NCBI GenBank assembly: GCA_934045075.1
Contig: OW203740.1
Span: 15,760,944 to 15,824,943 of the forward strand
Reading direction: 5' to 3'
DNA from: Yponomeuta sedellus
Taxonomy: Eukaryota; Arthropoda; Insecta; Lepidoptera; Yponomeutidae
Length of the DNA: 64,000 nt
The notes below the pieces were generated by a model. The model was given only the letters and a program-made list of their open reading frames with translations, was not told where the DNA came from and ran no database searches. The translations under genes were made by a program, and so were the position numbers. This document shows, in pieces, positions 52,871 to 63,580 of the stretch (position 1 is its first letter; each line of letters starts with the position of its first letter).

Positions 52871-54317
52871 TCTTTTTTATACAAGGTGTAACTAAATTCT
52901 ATTCGTATACAACCTAACGCAAGGCTCTACTGGTCAAATGGAACAACGAAACGGGAAAATTTCAAAACTCGAAAAAAGCCTTCATAATTACCACAATTAA
53001 AATGTAATAACTTGTGCTATTTCTAATTTCATTTTCCTCTTGAAACTTATTCACTGAATCAGTTACAAAATAAAAAGCACTATTGATAATATTTAAATTT
53101 AGAATACCCCAATATATATTCGAACTCCTGGTTATTACAGTTATTCCGAGCCTAGAAATTTTGGGAAACGTATGTACGTGAATTTGCTCTATGCTAGGTT
53201 AAAAATGGATATAATTTAAGGGTTCTTTAGGGTAACAGCAATAACCCCAAACTCCATCTCAATGATATACAACCTCCTTGCGCGCAAATACTCGATACAA
53301 ACTCCTTGTGCGAAGAATACTCCACATACAAACTTCTTGTGCAAATAACTCCCCGAGATTTGATTGCTCGACATTTTTGTCGGAAAGTTTAGCACTGTTT
53401 TGTGTTTTGTTGTTTTTCCTATCATAACTAAAGAAGTTGACCATCCTCATAAGAAAATAGTAAGAAAATTACTCACTTTTACTTAATTTTAGTAGTTATG
53501 TAATTGTTTCAAATGCACATTCATTTTAATTAATTTAACCTTCCTTTTTTCTCCATTAATTGACTATTTTTGCTTAAATCTTTTTTATCTCGTAGTCATA
53601 GTCTATCGTCATCACCAATACCTACACCTACTATTCCTCTCTTCGTACTCTATACCCTTCCTTAGAAAACTTGTTCGTATTCTTGTGTAGAGCCGTCCCC
53701 AAGGCCGTTTTTCAGATGTATTTGTGGACTTGGTTACACCCTACAGGTATAGGGTTGAAACGTTGGGTATTTTTTATAAATAATAAAAACTGGAACGACT
53801 TCAGGTGTTGTTTTATTTGTAGATATTTGTAGTAATTTTAAAACAGAAAACTGGATAAAAAAACGGAGAAACAGGTAAAATAGTCAGATCTGGTCAAAGG
53901 GTAAAGCAGTAGTGGTAAAAAATGAGGGAAATGGAAGAATGTGTGACGTAATTTAAATATTTGAAAAAGATAGATAGAAAAAGAAATAAAAATGGTGTGA
54001 AGAGGTTTGCACCGCTACAGGGTATTGCAGAAAGAACCGATAGAACATAAGGGAGTTGGTGTACTCCTAAATACAAACAACACTTATATGGGAGCATCTC
54101 TAGAACAACATCAAAATGTAGTATTTAATTATATACTTAATTATACTTATATGTATGATATTCGTTTCGCGATTCCAAATTGGGTCTCATAGTAAATTTG
54201 TTTGAACCGATGAGAAGAACAATTCCGTAAGGCATACGAGCCTTTTTAGCCGTTAGGCATTATAAAACAATTCGTACACAAAATACCAAAATTTTAAAAA
54301 AGATATAGCTTCGTGGG
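52871..54317. other. Intergenic DNA, no gene seen
   Basis: AT-rich, several short frames without domains, no repeat recognised. Confidence 0.5.
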
Positions 54318-54680
54318 AGCGCTCGTGGCCTAGGCGAACCGAGTAATTGGAATCAATCACTTGGTTAAGCAACAACAGGCGCGGTCAGGTACAGGATGGG
54401 TGAGCGTCCCGTGACTACCGCTAGTGGCATTTTTCCGAGCGCTTCCGTGCTTCGCAAGGTACGTTAAGCCGTTGGTGCCGGCTGTCATATAATGGCAGTC
54501 GTTAAGCCCTGTCAGAGGCCTTATGGGCGGCTTGATAACTTCTGACAGTAAGGCCCGCCACTGTCTTACAACCCTCCACCAACCTGGACTTGGCCCCCGT
54601 GGTGGAGTATGGCCTAACCTTCCTGCGATGCAGGAAGAGACCCGTGCCCCAGCAGTGGGGACATAAAAGGGTTGATAACG
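54318..54680 (+). repeat. 5S-derived SINE (family A), full length
   Basis: Clearest copy: head GCGCTCGTGGCCTAGGCGAA, 5S-like GTTAAGCAACAACAGGCGCG and GGATGGGTGAGCGTCC, and end GGGGACATAAAAGGGTTGAT. Confidence 0.72.
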
Positions 54681-54756
54681 TATTGCTTCGTGAAATTTTA
54701 AAATTCATTTGCAAAACGATTTATATTGCTCGTACGGAATAGGGGTTTTGTCAACT

Positions 54757-54803
54757 TATCATGGTTGTATTCTTTTTCTGGTTGTGCAATAAAGTGTTCT
54801 CTG

Positions 54804-54837
<34 letters not shown>

Positions 54838-54838
54838 C
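54757..54838 (+). repeat. LINE 3' end with (TATC)n microsatellite tail
   Basis: TCATGGTTGTATTC, GGTTGTGCAATAAAGTG, then about eight TATC units. The same 3' end is at 47340-47411. Confidence 0.65.
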
Positions 54839-55470
54839 AAAGTGCTCGCTATATTATTTACTCTCAGCAGCTTACACATCTTTAAGTGAAAAACTGTTTC
54901 ATAAAATGAGACCATCTAGGTTTGAAGAACAGTCAGAATATCAATATTTTTCAGTCACAAAACTTCCAACTTAAACGACAATTTTCAGTCAAGTTTCTCA
55001 CTATTTTCTTCAAGCTATTATGACTTATCCGTGTCAACGAAATTGCTGTGTCTATTACAAAAACTGTTACACTTCCGATTATAAAACTGTCTGGTTATCC
55101 CCATCGGCATTGTCTTAGCCTCACTCATTGTGTTTTATACACAGTGATGTTCTATTTACGAGATACGTAAAAGTAACGCAATTACGCTCTTACTAAGTAT
55201 GCCATAAGTGTCACAATCTAAAACCCGGGTTAGATTTGAGATATGGCTTGCAGTTTGGGTGCTCCCAATCAGACTGTGAAATTGACACTGCGCTCTTACA
55301 ATGACAGACAGTAAAGACCTAATTTAGTTGTTATTGCTGGCTATAAATTCGTAATTGCTAGATGAAGAATATTTAATATTAGAAATACTAAAAAAAAATA
55401 TAGGAAATAAAGAATGAAACACTCCAACGCGGTGGCGGAAGTGGCGATCCATACATAAGTCCATATAAAT
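54839..55470. other. Intergenic DNA, no gene seen
   Basis: No supported feature. Confidence 0.45.
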
Positions 55471-55823
55471 GTTACAGTCAAAACTCTTAAACGGTCAAAA
55501 CTAGTTTTGACTGCTAAAATCAGTCAAAAGTACTTTTGTCCAAAGCTTACATTTGAAATATCAAATGGTAAAAACACCTAAAATGATGCCTCACTCAATC
55601 TGCGACAACAAAAATATAGGTGCGACGAAGCGCCTAGCGTACCGGAGCGCGAAGGAGCGTGTTAGGTTGAACATGTAAGACCGAAAACCAACCAATTCTA
55701 ATATATATCGACATTGTCGGATATATATTAGAATTTTACGTTATTCTTCTGCAGTCAAAACTAATTTTGACCAAATTTAACAGTCAAAACTAGTTTTGAC
55801 CGTTTAAAACTTCTGACTGTAAC
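55471..55823. mobile_element. MITE, ends GTTACAGTCAAAACT, ATAAAT duplication
   Basis: About 45-bp inverted ends, GTTACAGTC...GACTGTAAC, with ATAAAT on both sides. Inner palindromes include AAAACTAGTTTTGAC and a central ATATATATCGACA hairpin. Confidence 0.68.
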
Positions 55824-55863
55824 ATAAATACTATTGCAGTAAGTGACGTAGGACTATCGCACG

Positions 55864-56224
55864 AAGCGCTCGTGGCCTAGGCAAAGCGAGTGATTGGAAT
55901 CAATCACTTGAGTTAAGCAACAACAGGCGCGGTCAGTTGCAGGATGTGTGATTGTCTTGCGACTACTGCTAGTGGCATTTTTCCGAGCGCTTCCGTGCTT
56001 CGCAAGGCACGTGAAGCCGTTGGTGCCATCTGTCATGTAATGGTAGTCGTTAAGCCATGTCAGAGGCCTTGTGGGCGGCTTGATAACTTCTGACAGTAAG
56101 GCTCGCCAGTGTCTCAATCCTCCACCAACCCGGACTCTGCCCCCATGGTGGTGTATGGCCTAACCTTCCTGCGATGCAGGAAGAGACCCGTGCCCCAGCA
56201 GTGGGGACATACAAGGGTTGACGT
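55864..56224 (+). repeat. 5S-derived SINE (family A), full length
   Basis: Head GCGCTCGTGGCCTAGGCAAA to GGGGACATACAAGGGTTGAC, with the 5S-like middle present. Confidence 0.7.
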
Positions 56225-56796
56225 GACATCGAAGTGACATATGTATGAACTGCCATCGCCACTGCATTGGTGTGTTTCATCCTTAACGACACATAACAAA
56301 GTTGGTGTTGGTGGAATAAATGTTTTTCTCTTTAAAAAAGTAATGTGATGATGATGATGATCTGACGATTATGATCTCGAAATTGAAAAGAACAATAACT
56401 ACTTCAAATTTCAAACAAAGATATGATAAAATTTTAGTTCAATTTTATATCCTGAAACTGACAACTGTGAATATTATTTACGAAATGCATAATCACTGAA
56501 ATACGTTACTTCGTCATTTGTTTTATTTTATTTAATTTTACTTCAACTTTTGTTCTGCCACTTATTATGACTAGTTTTGATCAATTTACCATTTAGAAGA
56601 AAACAATTGTTGCGATTTCTTAGCTTTATAGCAGGGCTGTTTGATGCCTAATGGTTAAACCCGTATAACGTAAAATAAATAATCTTACGATTTTTATTTC
56701 GGAGGATAATTTGCTGAAGGCTGCGCAATTATGTATTTAGCGCGAATTGAAAGAAATTATGTAGGAATCATAAAGACTATAAAGCCTTAAGCCGTA
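56225..56796. other. Intergenic DNA, no gene seen
   Basis: A short GATGATGAT run near 56345; otherwise nothing recognised. Confidence 0.45.
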
Positions 56797-56919
56797 TTTA
56801 AAACCCTATTTAGAGGCTAAAAATTTCACCCATGCCGGGATTCGAACCCGCATCCTCTGGCTATCCGTACCAGCGCTCTACCAATTGAGCCAATGGGCGA
56901 CTCACGGCATCAGTGAAAT

Positions 56920-58236
56920 GAGTAGTCCAGTTACAAAACTGGCTAGTTTGCCAAAATCCAACTTCGAGAAAAGTAGAAAAAACTATACTGAGATATCTGT
57001 GGACAACAAAAGCACAAAACCTGTGGCAGATCGTTGTCTATGGGATTAAATTAAAGAAAACAATAAGTGTTCATTGTTTTATTACCAAGTTTTATTAAAA
57101 AATGAGATCAAAAATTACAAATAACCAGTTTTGCAAGTTGACGCCCTAAGTAACTAGTTTTGCTACAGTAATGAATTGACTTAGCTAGTGTTGGCACAGT
57201 GTCAAACTAGTATAGCCAATTTTGCAATAGCATAGTCACACCTGTTAAACATTCAAATTCTGACATCACTTATTTCTTCCATAAGAGTATTCTCATCATC
57301 AGTTTCCGTTGAAGAATGAGTCTGAGTTGAGTCTGGGATGTCATTGGGTTGGCCAGCGTCTGTAGCTAAGAGATTTAAGAAAAAATGAAGAAACTCTCGG
57401 TTACGCCATTCAATGCCAAAATGTTTGACCAGCAATTTATTAATGTCCTGTAACTTAGCAGATTTGACTTCAGCTCCAACATTTAACTTGGTTGGTTCAA
57501 TATCACTAGCTGTTTTACCAGTCTTGAATACATTACCAAAGTTGATAGTGTCGGTAACGTAATTGGGTTCTCCTTTTACAGCAACCCGGTTGCGGTCTTT
57601 TCTGATCATAAACCTTTTCGACAAATTAAATTGAAAATGCCAGGAGCCAGGGATCTTCAAAACTGATTTTACACTGCTTTTCCAGTCATAAAAGTCGAAG
57701 TCTTGACCCAACCTTAAAACAGTTCCAAAACCGCGAAAAGTTTCGTAATACTCATCAGGAGTTAAAATAATTTCTTTTTGCCTGATTTGCCTTTCAATAT
57801 TACCAAACACCCTATCAGGGGGTAAAAAAGAATGTCCGACTATGGGAAAATAAATCATGATTTTTTGAAATAAAGCGTAATATTTAGCAATCGATCGAGA
57901 TCACGAGTTTGCAATCAAACAAAAACAGCAGGACTATACCTGTCTAAAAAAACCGTTAATTATAGGCATAATGGAGGCAAATGCAAGTAAACAATACCAA
58001 CATAACGACTTTTGCAAGAGTATAAGCTAAGTAGTGACTTTTGCCGGTGGACGTTTTGTGAACTAGCCAGTTTTGCAGAAGTCGCACATATTTATCTCTA
58101 AATTACAGGCAAACGAGCCAGTTCTGATGCATGTTTCAAATATTAAATGGCGCCTTTTTATGAGCAGTTTCAGATTCGCGCCATAATTCAAATCCGGTAA
58201 AAAAGTCAAATAGCGGTGTTTGCAAGTGGACTACTC
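56920..58236 (-). mobile_element. 1317-bp DNA transposon, AAAT duplication, GAGTAGTCCA ends
   Basis: Ends GAGTAGTCCA and TGGACTACTC are perfectly inverted, and the similarity reaches about 17 of 19 bases. AAAT is duplicated (56916-56919 and 58237-58240), and the SINE that was hit gives the exact empty site. Subterminal regions carry repeated CCAGTTTTGCA-like words in varying orientation. The remaining coding part is 57253-57858. Confidence 0.78.
57253..57858 (-). CDS. Transposon protein, last exon (about 195 aa), unrecognised family
   Basis: The frame opens at an ATG near 57858, but a TTTATTTTCCCATAG acceptor just inside it suggests the exon really begins near the VGHSFLPPDRVFG motif (G-H-S-F-x-P-P-D-R-x-F-G), with the 5' exons deleted. 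From memory similar segments occur in large DUF7869-like insect proteins linked to transposons. The middle has DFYDWKSSVK and SWHFQFNLSKRFMI; the end is acidic with a Ser/Thr/Glu/Asp-rich tail. No complete catalytic set is visible. A - strand AATAAA follows near 57085. Function unknown. Confidence 0.55.
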   Translation of the reverse strand: MIYFPIVGHSFLPPDRVFGNIERQIRQKEIILTPDEYYETFRGFGTVLRLGQDFDFYDWKSSVKSVLKIPGSWHFQFNLSKRFMIRKDRNRVAVKGEPNYVTDTINFGNVFKTGKTASDIEPTKLNVGAEVKSAKLQDINKLLVKHFGIEWRNREFLHFFLNLLATDAGQPNDIPDSTQTHSSTETDDENTLMEEISDVRI

Positions 58237-58314
58237 AAATTTCGAACCTCTTTACAATATTCTCTGTATTACGTACAGGCAGCGACATCTGACTTAAGCA
58301 AATAATTGCCCATT

Positions 58315-58470
58315 GCCCATTGGCTCAATTGGTAGAGCGCTGGTACGGATAGCCAGAGGATGCGGGTTCGAATCCCGGCATGGGTGAAATTTTTAGCCTC
58401 TAAATAGGTTTTTAAATTTGTTCCTTAGCACGGGTTAGTGCATTAAAAATAAAAATAGTGTAATCATAAA
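58315..58470 (+). repeat. tRNA-derived SINE (family B), + strand
   Basis: GCCCATTGGCTCAATTGG head, GGTTCGAATCCC B box and TAGTGCATTAAAAATAAAAA tail. It lies directly behind the - strand copy, so the two are divergent. Confidence 0.75.
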
Positions 58471-59183
58471 TTACTTGTTATGGACGTATATCTACCTATT
58501 ACACTTATGGAATTTTCTACCAAGTTATGGAAAGTCATACGGCCTTATTTATAATAACACTTTACACTTACTTTTATTTATTTATTTGGGGCATAAAACA
58601 GATTACAACACTAAGGCTGGGCGCATGCTGAGACGCATTACTTACAAACCAAGGATAGACCTTTTTGTCGTCATTCAAGTGTATCAATAAAAATCTGCAA
58701 TTAAATGTGTGTATCTTACTAACTTACATAAAATTTAGGCCCACTTGCGTCAGCCCGGGTTAGCTCATCTAACTCAAGTTAACCGGTTAAATCGATAATG
58801 TTGCATGCGAAATGATCGTGTTACTGCAATATTCTCTAAAAACATTATGCAAAACAAAACATCCATCCTGGGTGAGACAAAACTTGCGAATCAATCAAAA
58901 ACAAAACGACATAAATTCCATGAAAAGAGAATCGGTTTGCTTCCAGTGCATCTCATTAAGTACTACCATCAACACATCAAGCGTAACATTCACTCAAAAT
59001 TGGCCCCTACATCTCTAGCAATAAGACTCACAGGTGTATTGGCCCACTGGAATGTAACGGGGAACGTTATGCTTATGAAACCGTGAACGACGATCATGCA
59101 CGTGCGCGGATTGATTCATCTGCGCGCGCGCCATGGGACGATGCATGTTAGCATGCGCGCGAGTCAGAGTGAGATTCTTATAA
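58471..59183. other. Intergenic DNA, no gene seen
   Basis: A CpG-rich patch near 59090-59170 (GCGCGCGCGCCATGG, GCATGCGCGCGAG) stands out from the AT-rich surroundings. No supported frame. Confidence 0.4.
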
Positions 59184-59351
59184 GCCGCGTTTTCACGTTT
59201 TTAGTGCGCTCGGTCCGAGTGCGCCATCCGAGTAAACTAATGCTCCTGATTGGCTATTTTGGTGCTGTCCCAAAAAACCGTCCAATCAGGAGCATTAGTT
59301 TACTCGGATGGCGTACTCGGTCCGAGCGTACTAAGACTGTGAAAACCTGGC
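59184..59351. mobile_element. MITE fold-back with about 64-bp arms
   Basis: Arms start GCCGCGTTTTCAC and contain CGGTCCGAGT and CATCCGAGTAAACTAATGC. They meet at a loop of about 40 bases (TATTTTGGTGCTGTCCC). Confidence 0.72.
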
Positions 59352-61429
59352 CTTTGTTATTGGTTGAAGATGGTTATCGTTATCCCTGAGTTTGGGTATG
59401 TTTCTCTGTTCTTAATTTGACCAAGTGACTGACTGTGTTTTTGGTGGGGGTGTGATTTTGCATTCTTCAGACTTTAACTAAAAAAAAAATGTCCATTGCA
59501 ATCTCACCCCGATTACGCATCTTTTAAATCCACTTGTGTGACAAGTTATGTGAGCTATGACGGGTCGGGAGTTTCCTACAAGAAAAGTACATTTTCTTGT
59601 AGAAAACATACCCTTCTAGAAAAATATAAGAAAACGGTAATATATTATGGGGATTTCACAGACTCTGTGAAGGCTGCTTTCTATCAAGATGAAAGCAAAA
59701 ATAGTACACATAGAACGGTAATTAAACTTATTATTATTCACGGGTGCAAAACTTGGACGTGAACGCTAAAAAAAGAAGAATAATCTCCTAGTTGCAATAC
59801 GCATTCTTCAAAAAATCTAGTTGAATTGGCACTAGGCTGGTCACATCTACTAAAGAACTGATAGCCGACGGGGTAAATTGGTAGGTACTCGAGCCGAGAC
59901 CATGGTAGGCAAACTTGGCATAGTACACCCACGACCATGATCTGAACTGGAACATGACTTGGGGAAAACCTATCAGAATCGCAAAGACTGCAAAGGACTG
60001 CAGTCTTTTCAGATACCTCGTTGAGGTTTGGTCGATCAGACGTCTCATTGGCCTCTGTATCTACGTAATGAGATGATTTAAACAGCGTCCAGAGCAATTT
60101 CACTCACACTAGATCGGTGAAGGGAGTTTTCGGACGCTGCATTGGCTGGGACATTGTTTTAGATGGTGTAGACTTGCCCATCACATATACCGTCCGGACA
60201 GCTTGGTCAGCTTGCAGAAAAGACTATAGTCAATTCGGAGCCAATCAAGCAAGTTCCCTCACATTCCGACACACTCAAAGTCATTGGTACATGCCCGCAC
60301 TGGGGATCTAAGCTGGGTCTCTTACTTGCGAGTCTTATGTTCTATCAACTGGGTTGTCACCGACAGACGTCTCAAGTATCGCTTAAAATACGCCGTGGGT
60401 ACCTGTGCAAGATTCAAGTAGAGGATTGAATGGAGACAGCGCAAGACGGAGAATTATCGCATCTTTTAGTCGCGGAGACCGGATCTAGTTTGGGTCTATG
60501 AGGCATGATTTAATGAATAAAGCAGCACTAGGCTGCAGTATACGAGTATATCAGGCTTTTCTGTGTGTCGATCATACCTCTACACTCGTCGCGACATACG
60601 CGGCGTTCGTGCTGCTTCTTCAACCGTACCCCGTTTCACTGCAGCTATTCGCACGAGAAAACAGCGGCGCGCATTTCATACTTTTATCTCGGCGGACACC
60701 ACACACGAACAATATAGGCCCTGCTGTGTTGAAAATAAAAGTTAATTTTAATCGATCGATGCGCTGATTATATTATTGATGCAGTAAGCTCGACTTGTGT
60801 GTAAGTTAATGAGTGTTCGATGCATAGTCGCTGCATGCGACCGTTGACTTTGGACTGAGTCTGTGTGCGTGACAACGCACTTTTCTCAGAGCGTTTGTTT
60901 TTTGGCGGCTAATTGCCGATGAAATTGCAGATTAAGACATTCGGTGGCATGTTTATTGTACAAGATAATAGTTTAGTTGTTACAAGATATGTTAACTACT
61001 TGATTGTATCATTGCGATGTTTCACCTTTTGGTTGAAATGAATACCTGGTTGAGTTTCTAAGCATTCTGTTTTAAATTAAGATTGTATATACCTACACTT
61101 GTGCGGCAATAAGCACTTTGAAATTAGTAACAACTGATATCTCTAGTTAGCGGTAAGACGAACCAGATTGCTGCGTACTCTAGATTTTTGATTCTTAGCA
61201 AGTGGTTTCGTCAAATGGAATCAATCAAGTTATGGGACTGGAAATTTAAAAAAATAATATAGCACAAATATTATAAGCAACTGTGAAAGTTTGTGAGATT
61301 GTCACGGATTAGGATAAAGTTTGGCAAATAAATAGATCACGGCCGCGGCCTAAGCCGTAGGCAACAATATTACATTATAGGTATTATACCTTTTATGAGA
61401 ATTCCATATGATTAGAGGTTGGAAAGGGT
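59352..61429. other. Gene-poor region with repeat scraps and a CpG-rich patch
   Basis: 60040-60130 repeats 15355-15430 on the - strand. 60225-60365 contains a family C-like tRNA head on the - strand (TCATTGGTACATGCCCGC). 60590-60720 is CpG-rich and looks unique, but no exon could be established. Confidence 0.4.
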
Positions 61430-61700
61430 ATACATAAAGATAAGAATATTCTATATTGTACACCAGAGCACATATTATAAAACATGTAAAGATACAAAGT
61501 ACAATTGGCGGCCTTATTACGACGGAAAGTTACATACATACATAATCTCACGTCTATATCGCAGAGGGGTAGGCAGAGACCAGGGACTGCCACTTACCAC
61601 GATCCTGACATATCACCTGCGCTTTATCAACGTTCATAAGTCGTTACATGCACGCACGCCGGTTCCGGGTACTATTTTAGCAAAGCGGTGTCCGCTGGCA
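61430..61700 (-). repeat. Two LINE 3'-end fragments
   Basis: 61430-61525 is a family D tail on the - strand (AAGATAAGAATATTC, GTACAATTGGCGGCC). 61545-61700 is the 3' end of the RTE-like family (complement of GGCAGTCCCTGGTCTCTGCC). Confidence 0.6.
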
Positions 61701-62625
61701 AAGTCCTCTTTCCGCCCCCTCGTGTGAATCGGCAAGAGGCGCTGCGACCAACCTCGCCACCTTCGGTTAACGCTAGTTTTAGATAAATTAAGTTTCCAAC
61801 AAGAGTAAAAAATAACCACTTGTTCCCAGTCATCACCACTGGATACGTCGGGTTCGTCGAACCTAAACTTGTAATATCGCAACGTATTTGAACGAGTTTT
61901 CTAATGTTCTCTTTCCATTAACCGTCAGATACATAATTCCGTAAAATTGCTGCAAACTGAAGTAACAGTGACGCTCGCAAAACACCACAAGTTTCACTTT
62001 CTTACAATTTTCGCCGTAATTGACGGATCGTGTATTTGGGCCACGCGCAGACTCGGACTTTAGCAAACTTGTTTATTCTATCATAGTAGAACGATTTGGA
62101 CTTTACGGCTATTGTATTAAAAACTATGCATTGAACAAATAGTGCCGGTAAACATGACTTGAATATAACAAGGTGTTGTTTTATGGGAAGTGATCGCGAC
62201 GATTTCGCGGTCATTTGTTCCGCCGCGGGCGGTTTGTGGTCATTTCTTTTTTGGCAGAAAAAAAACTGTCGGTGTCTATATTAAGTTAATGCTAGTGGAT
62301 GTTCTCTTTGCTTTTATTTATGGGATGGCGCCTTCCTTATTAAGTAAATAGCGTAAATGATGAAATTTATTGTTAATTGTGAATTCGAGATAAACCAAAG
62401 AAATAACATTCAAATAACACTTTAATTGAATGATTATAATTGTGAACATGATAATTATTTAGGTATGTTTTAATTTAATTTCATATTTGACTACGTAGTT
62501 GGTACTAAGTGTGTATTGTTTTGATGTCTGTTTATTGGGTTCTATCAAACTGAGAAATCTGAAATAAAATAATAATACTTTGGCGTCACTGACGGAGTTT
62601 GAAACCACCGAGATTGTTTCTTTTA
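61701..62625. other. Intergenic DNA, no gene seen
   Basis: Open frames on the - strand near 61860-62214 show no domain and no clean splice signals. Confidence 0.4.
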
Positions 62626-62763
62626 GGGCTGATTTTTCAATAGTCTGATAACTTTTATCTGAGCAATGAAAATGGCAGTTTGACAGCTTGTGGATGAAAA
62701 TTATGTCAAACCGCCATTTTTATTCCTCAGATAAAAGTTATCTGACTATTGAAAAATCAGCCA
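62626..62763. mobile_element. MITE, ends GGCTGATTTTTCAATAG, TTA duplication
   Basis: Arms of about 60 bp containing CTGATAACTTTTATCTGAG, with TTA at 62623-62625 and 62764-62766. This pattern fits PIF/Harbinger-like MITEs. Confidence 0.7.
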
Positions 62764-62766
62764 TTA

Positions 62767-63394
62767 ACTAAATTGATAATTGTATTAGCAGCCAATAAGA
62801 CATTTTGTAAAACCCTTTGTAAAGTAAGATTTGTAATACGCGCTTTCTTTACAAATTATTCTATATGGTGAGGAATAAGTCTTACCTATCGTGGTGACAA
62901 AGTACAATACAGCCAGGCAAGGACGCCATAAATAATTCTACAGCGGCCTCCCATAGATATCTCTGTGGATATTTTTTTCTAAAATTAAATTATAATATTC
63001 GCTATCTACTACGGCGAATACTTTAATTTAATTTAGCTAAATAGATATAATTAATAGGAGCTTACATAAAAATAACATGTATATTATTATTTCGACTTCA
63101 TAGTTGGGGGCAAACGAGATGTCAACTGAAGCGGCGATCAATAATGCCTAAAATCAGAGTGTCTTTTTAAGAAATCTATTAACTCGCCTATAGTCAATCG
63201 TGATTTCTTGAGAGAAATTTCATTTAAACGCAATATTTGCGATCAGAAATTTCGTCACATTTACATATTAGGGTACATTACTGGACATTGCTACTTTTTA
63301 TTCCATCGCGAATGTAAAGTAAACCTACCAGGGCCTTAGCTAGGCAACGTTATCAGCGCCACTATATTGTGTTGGGTTATACGTTTTATACTAT
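62767..63394. other. Intergenic DNA, no gene seen
   Basis: No supported feature. Confidence 0.4.
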
Positions 63395-63580
63395 TTTTAT
63401 TTTTAATGCACTAACCCGTGCTAAGGAACAAATTTAAAAACCTATTTAGAGACTAAAAATTTTTTTCACCCATGCCGGGATTCGAACCCGCAACCTCTGG
63501 CTATCCTGGCACGGATAGCCAGAGGTTGCGGGTTCGAATCCCGGCATGGGTGAAAATTTTTAGCCTCTAAATAGGTTTTT
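63395..63580. repeat. Head-to-head palindrome of two family B SINEs
   Basis: A - strand SINE piece (63395-63506) and a + strand piece (63513-63580) mirror each other around the 6-base centre TGGCAC. They share the tRNA-like T arm and B box, so both strands read GGTTCGAATCCCGG. Confidence 0.8.

Larger units (their letters stand above)
56797..58310 (-). repeat. tRNA-derived SINE (family B) split by a DNA transposon
   Basis: The - strand SINE's tail and tRNA head are at 56797-56919, and its 5' extension resumes at 58237-58310. Joined, the two parts match the copies at 13986-14300 and 14735-15006 without a gap. Confidence 0.75.

Noticed and set aside
62870..62960. Possible first exon with signal peptide for the - strand gene, ending at a GTAAGA donor
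   Set aside because: The frame with a signal-like helix stops at the donor itself, and the other frame would enter exon A in the wrong phase.
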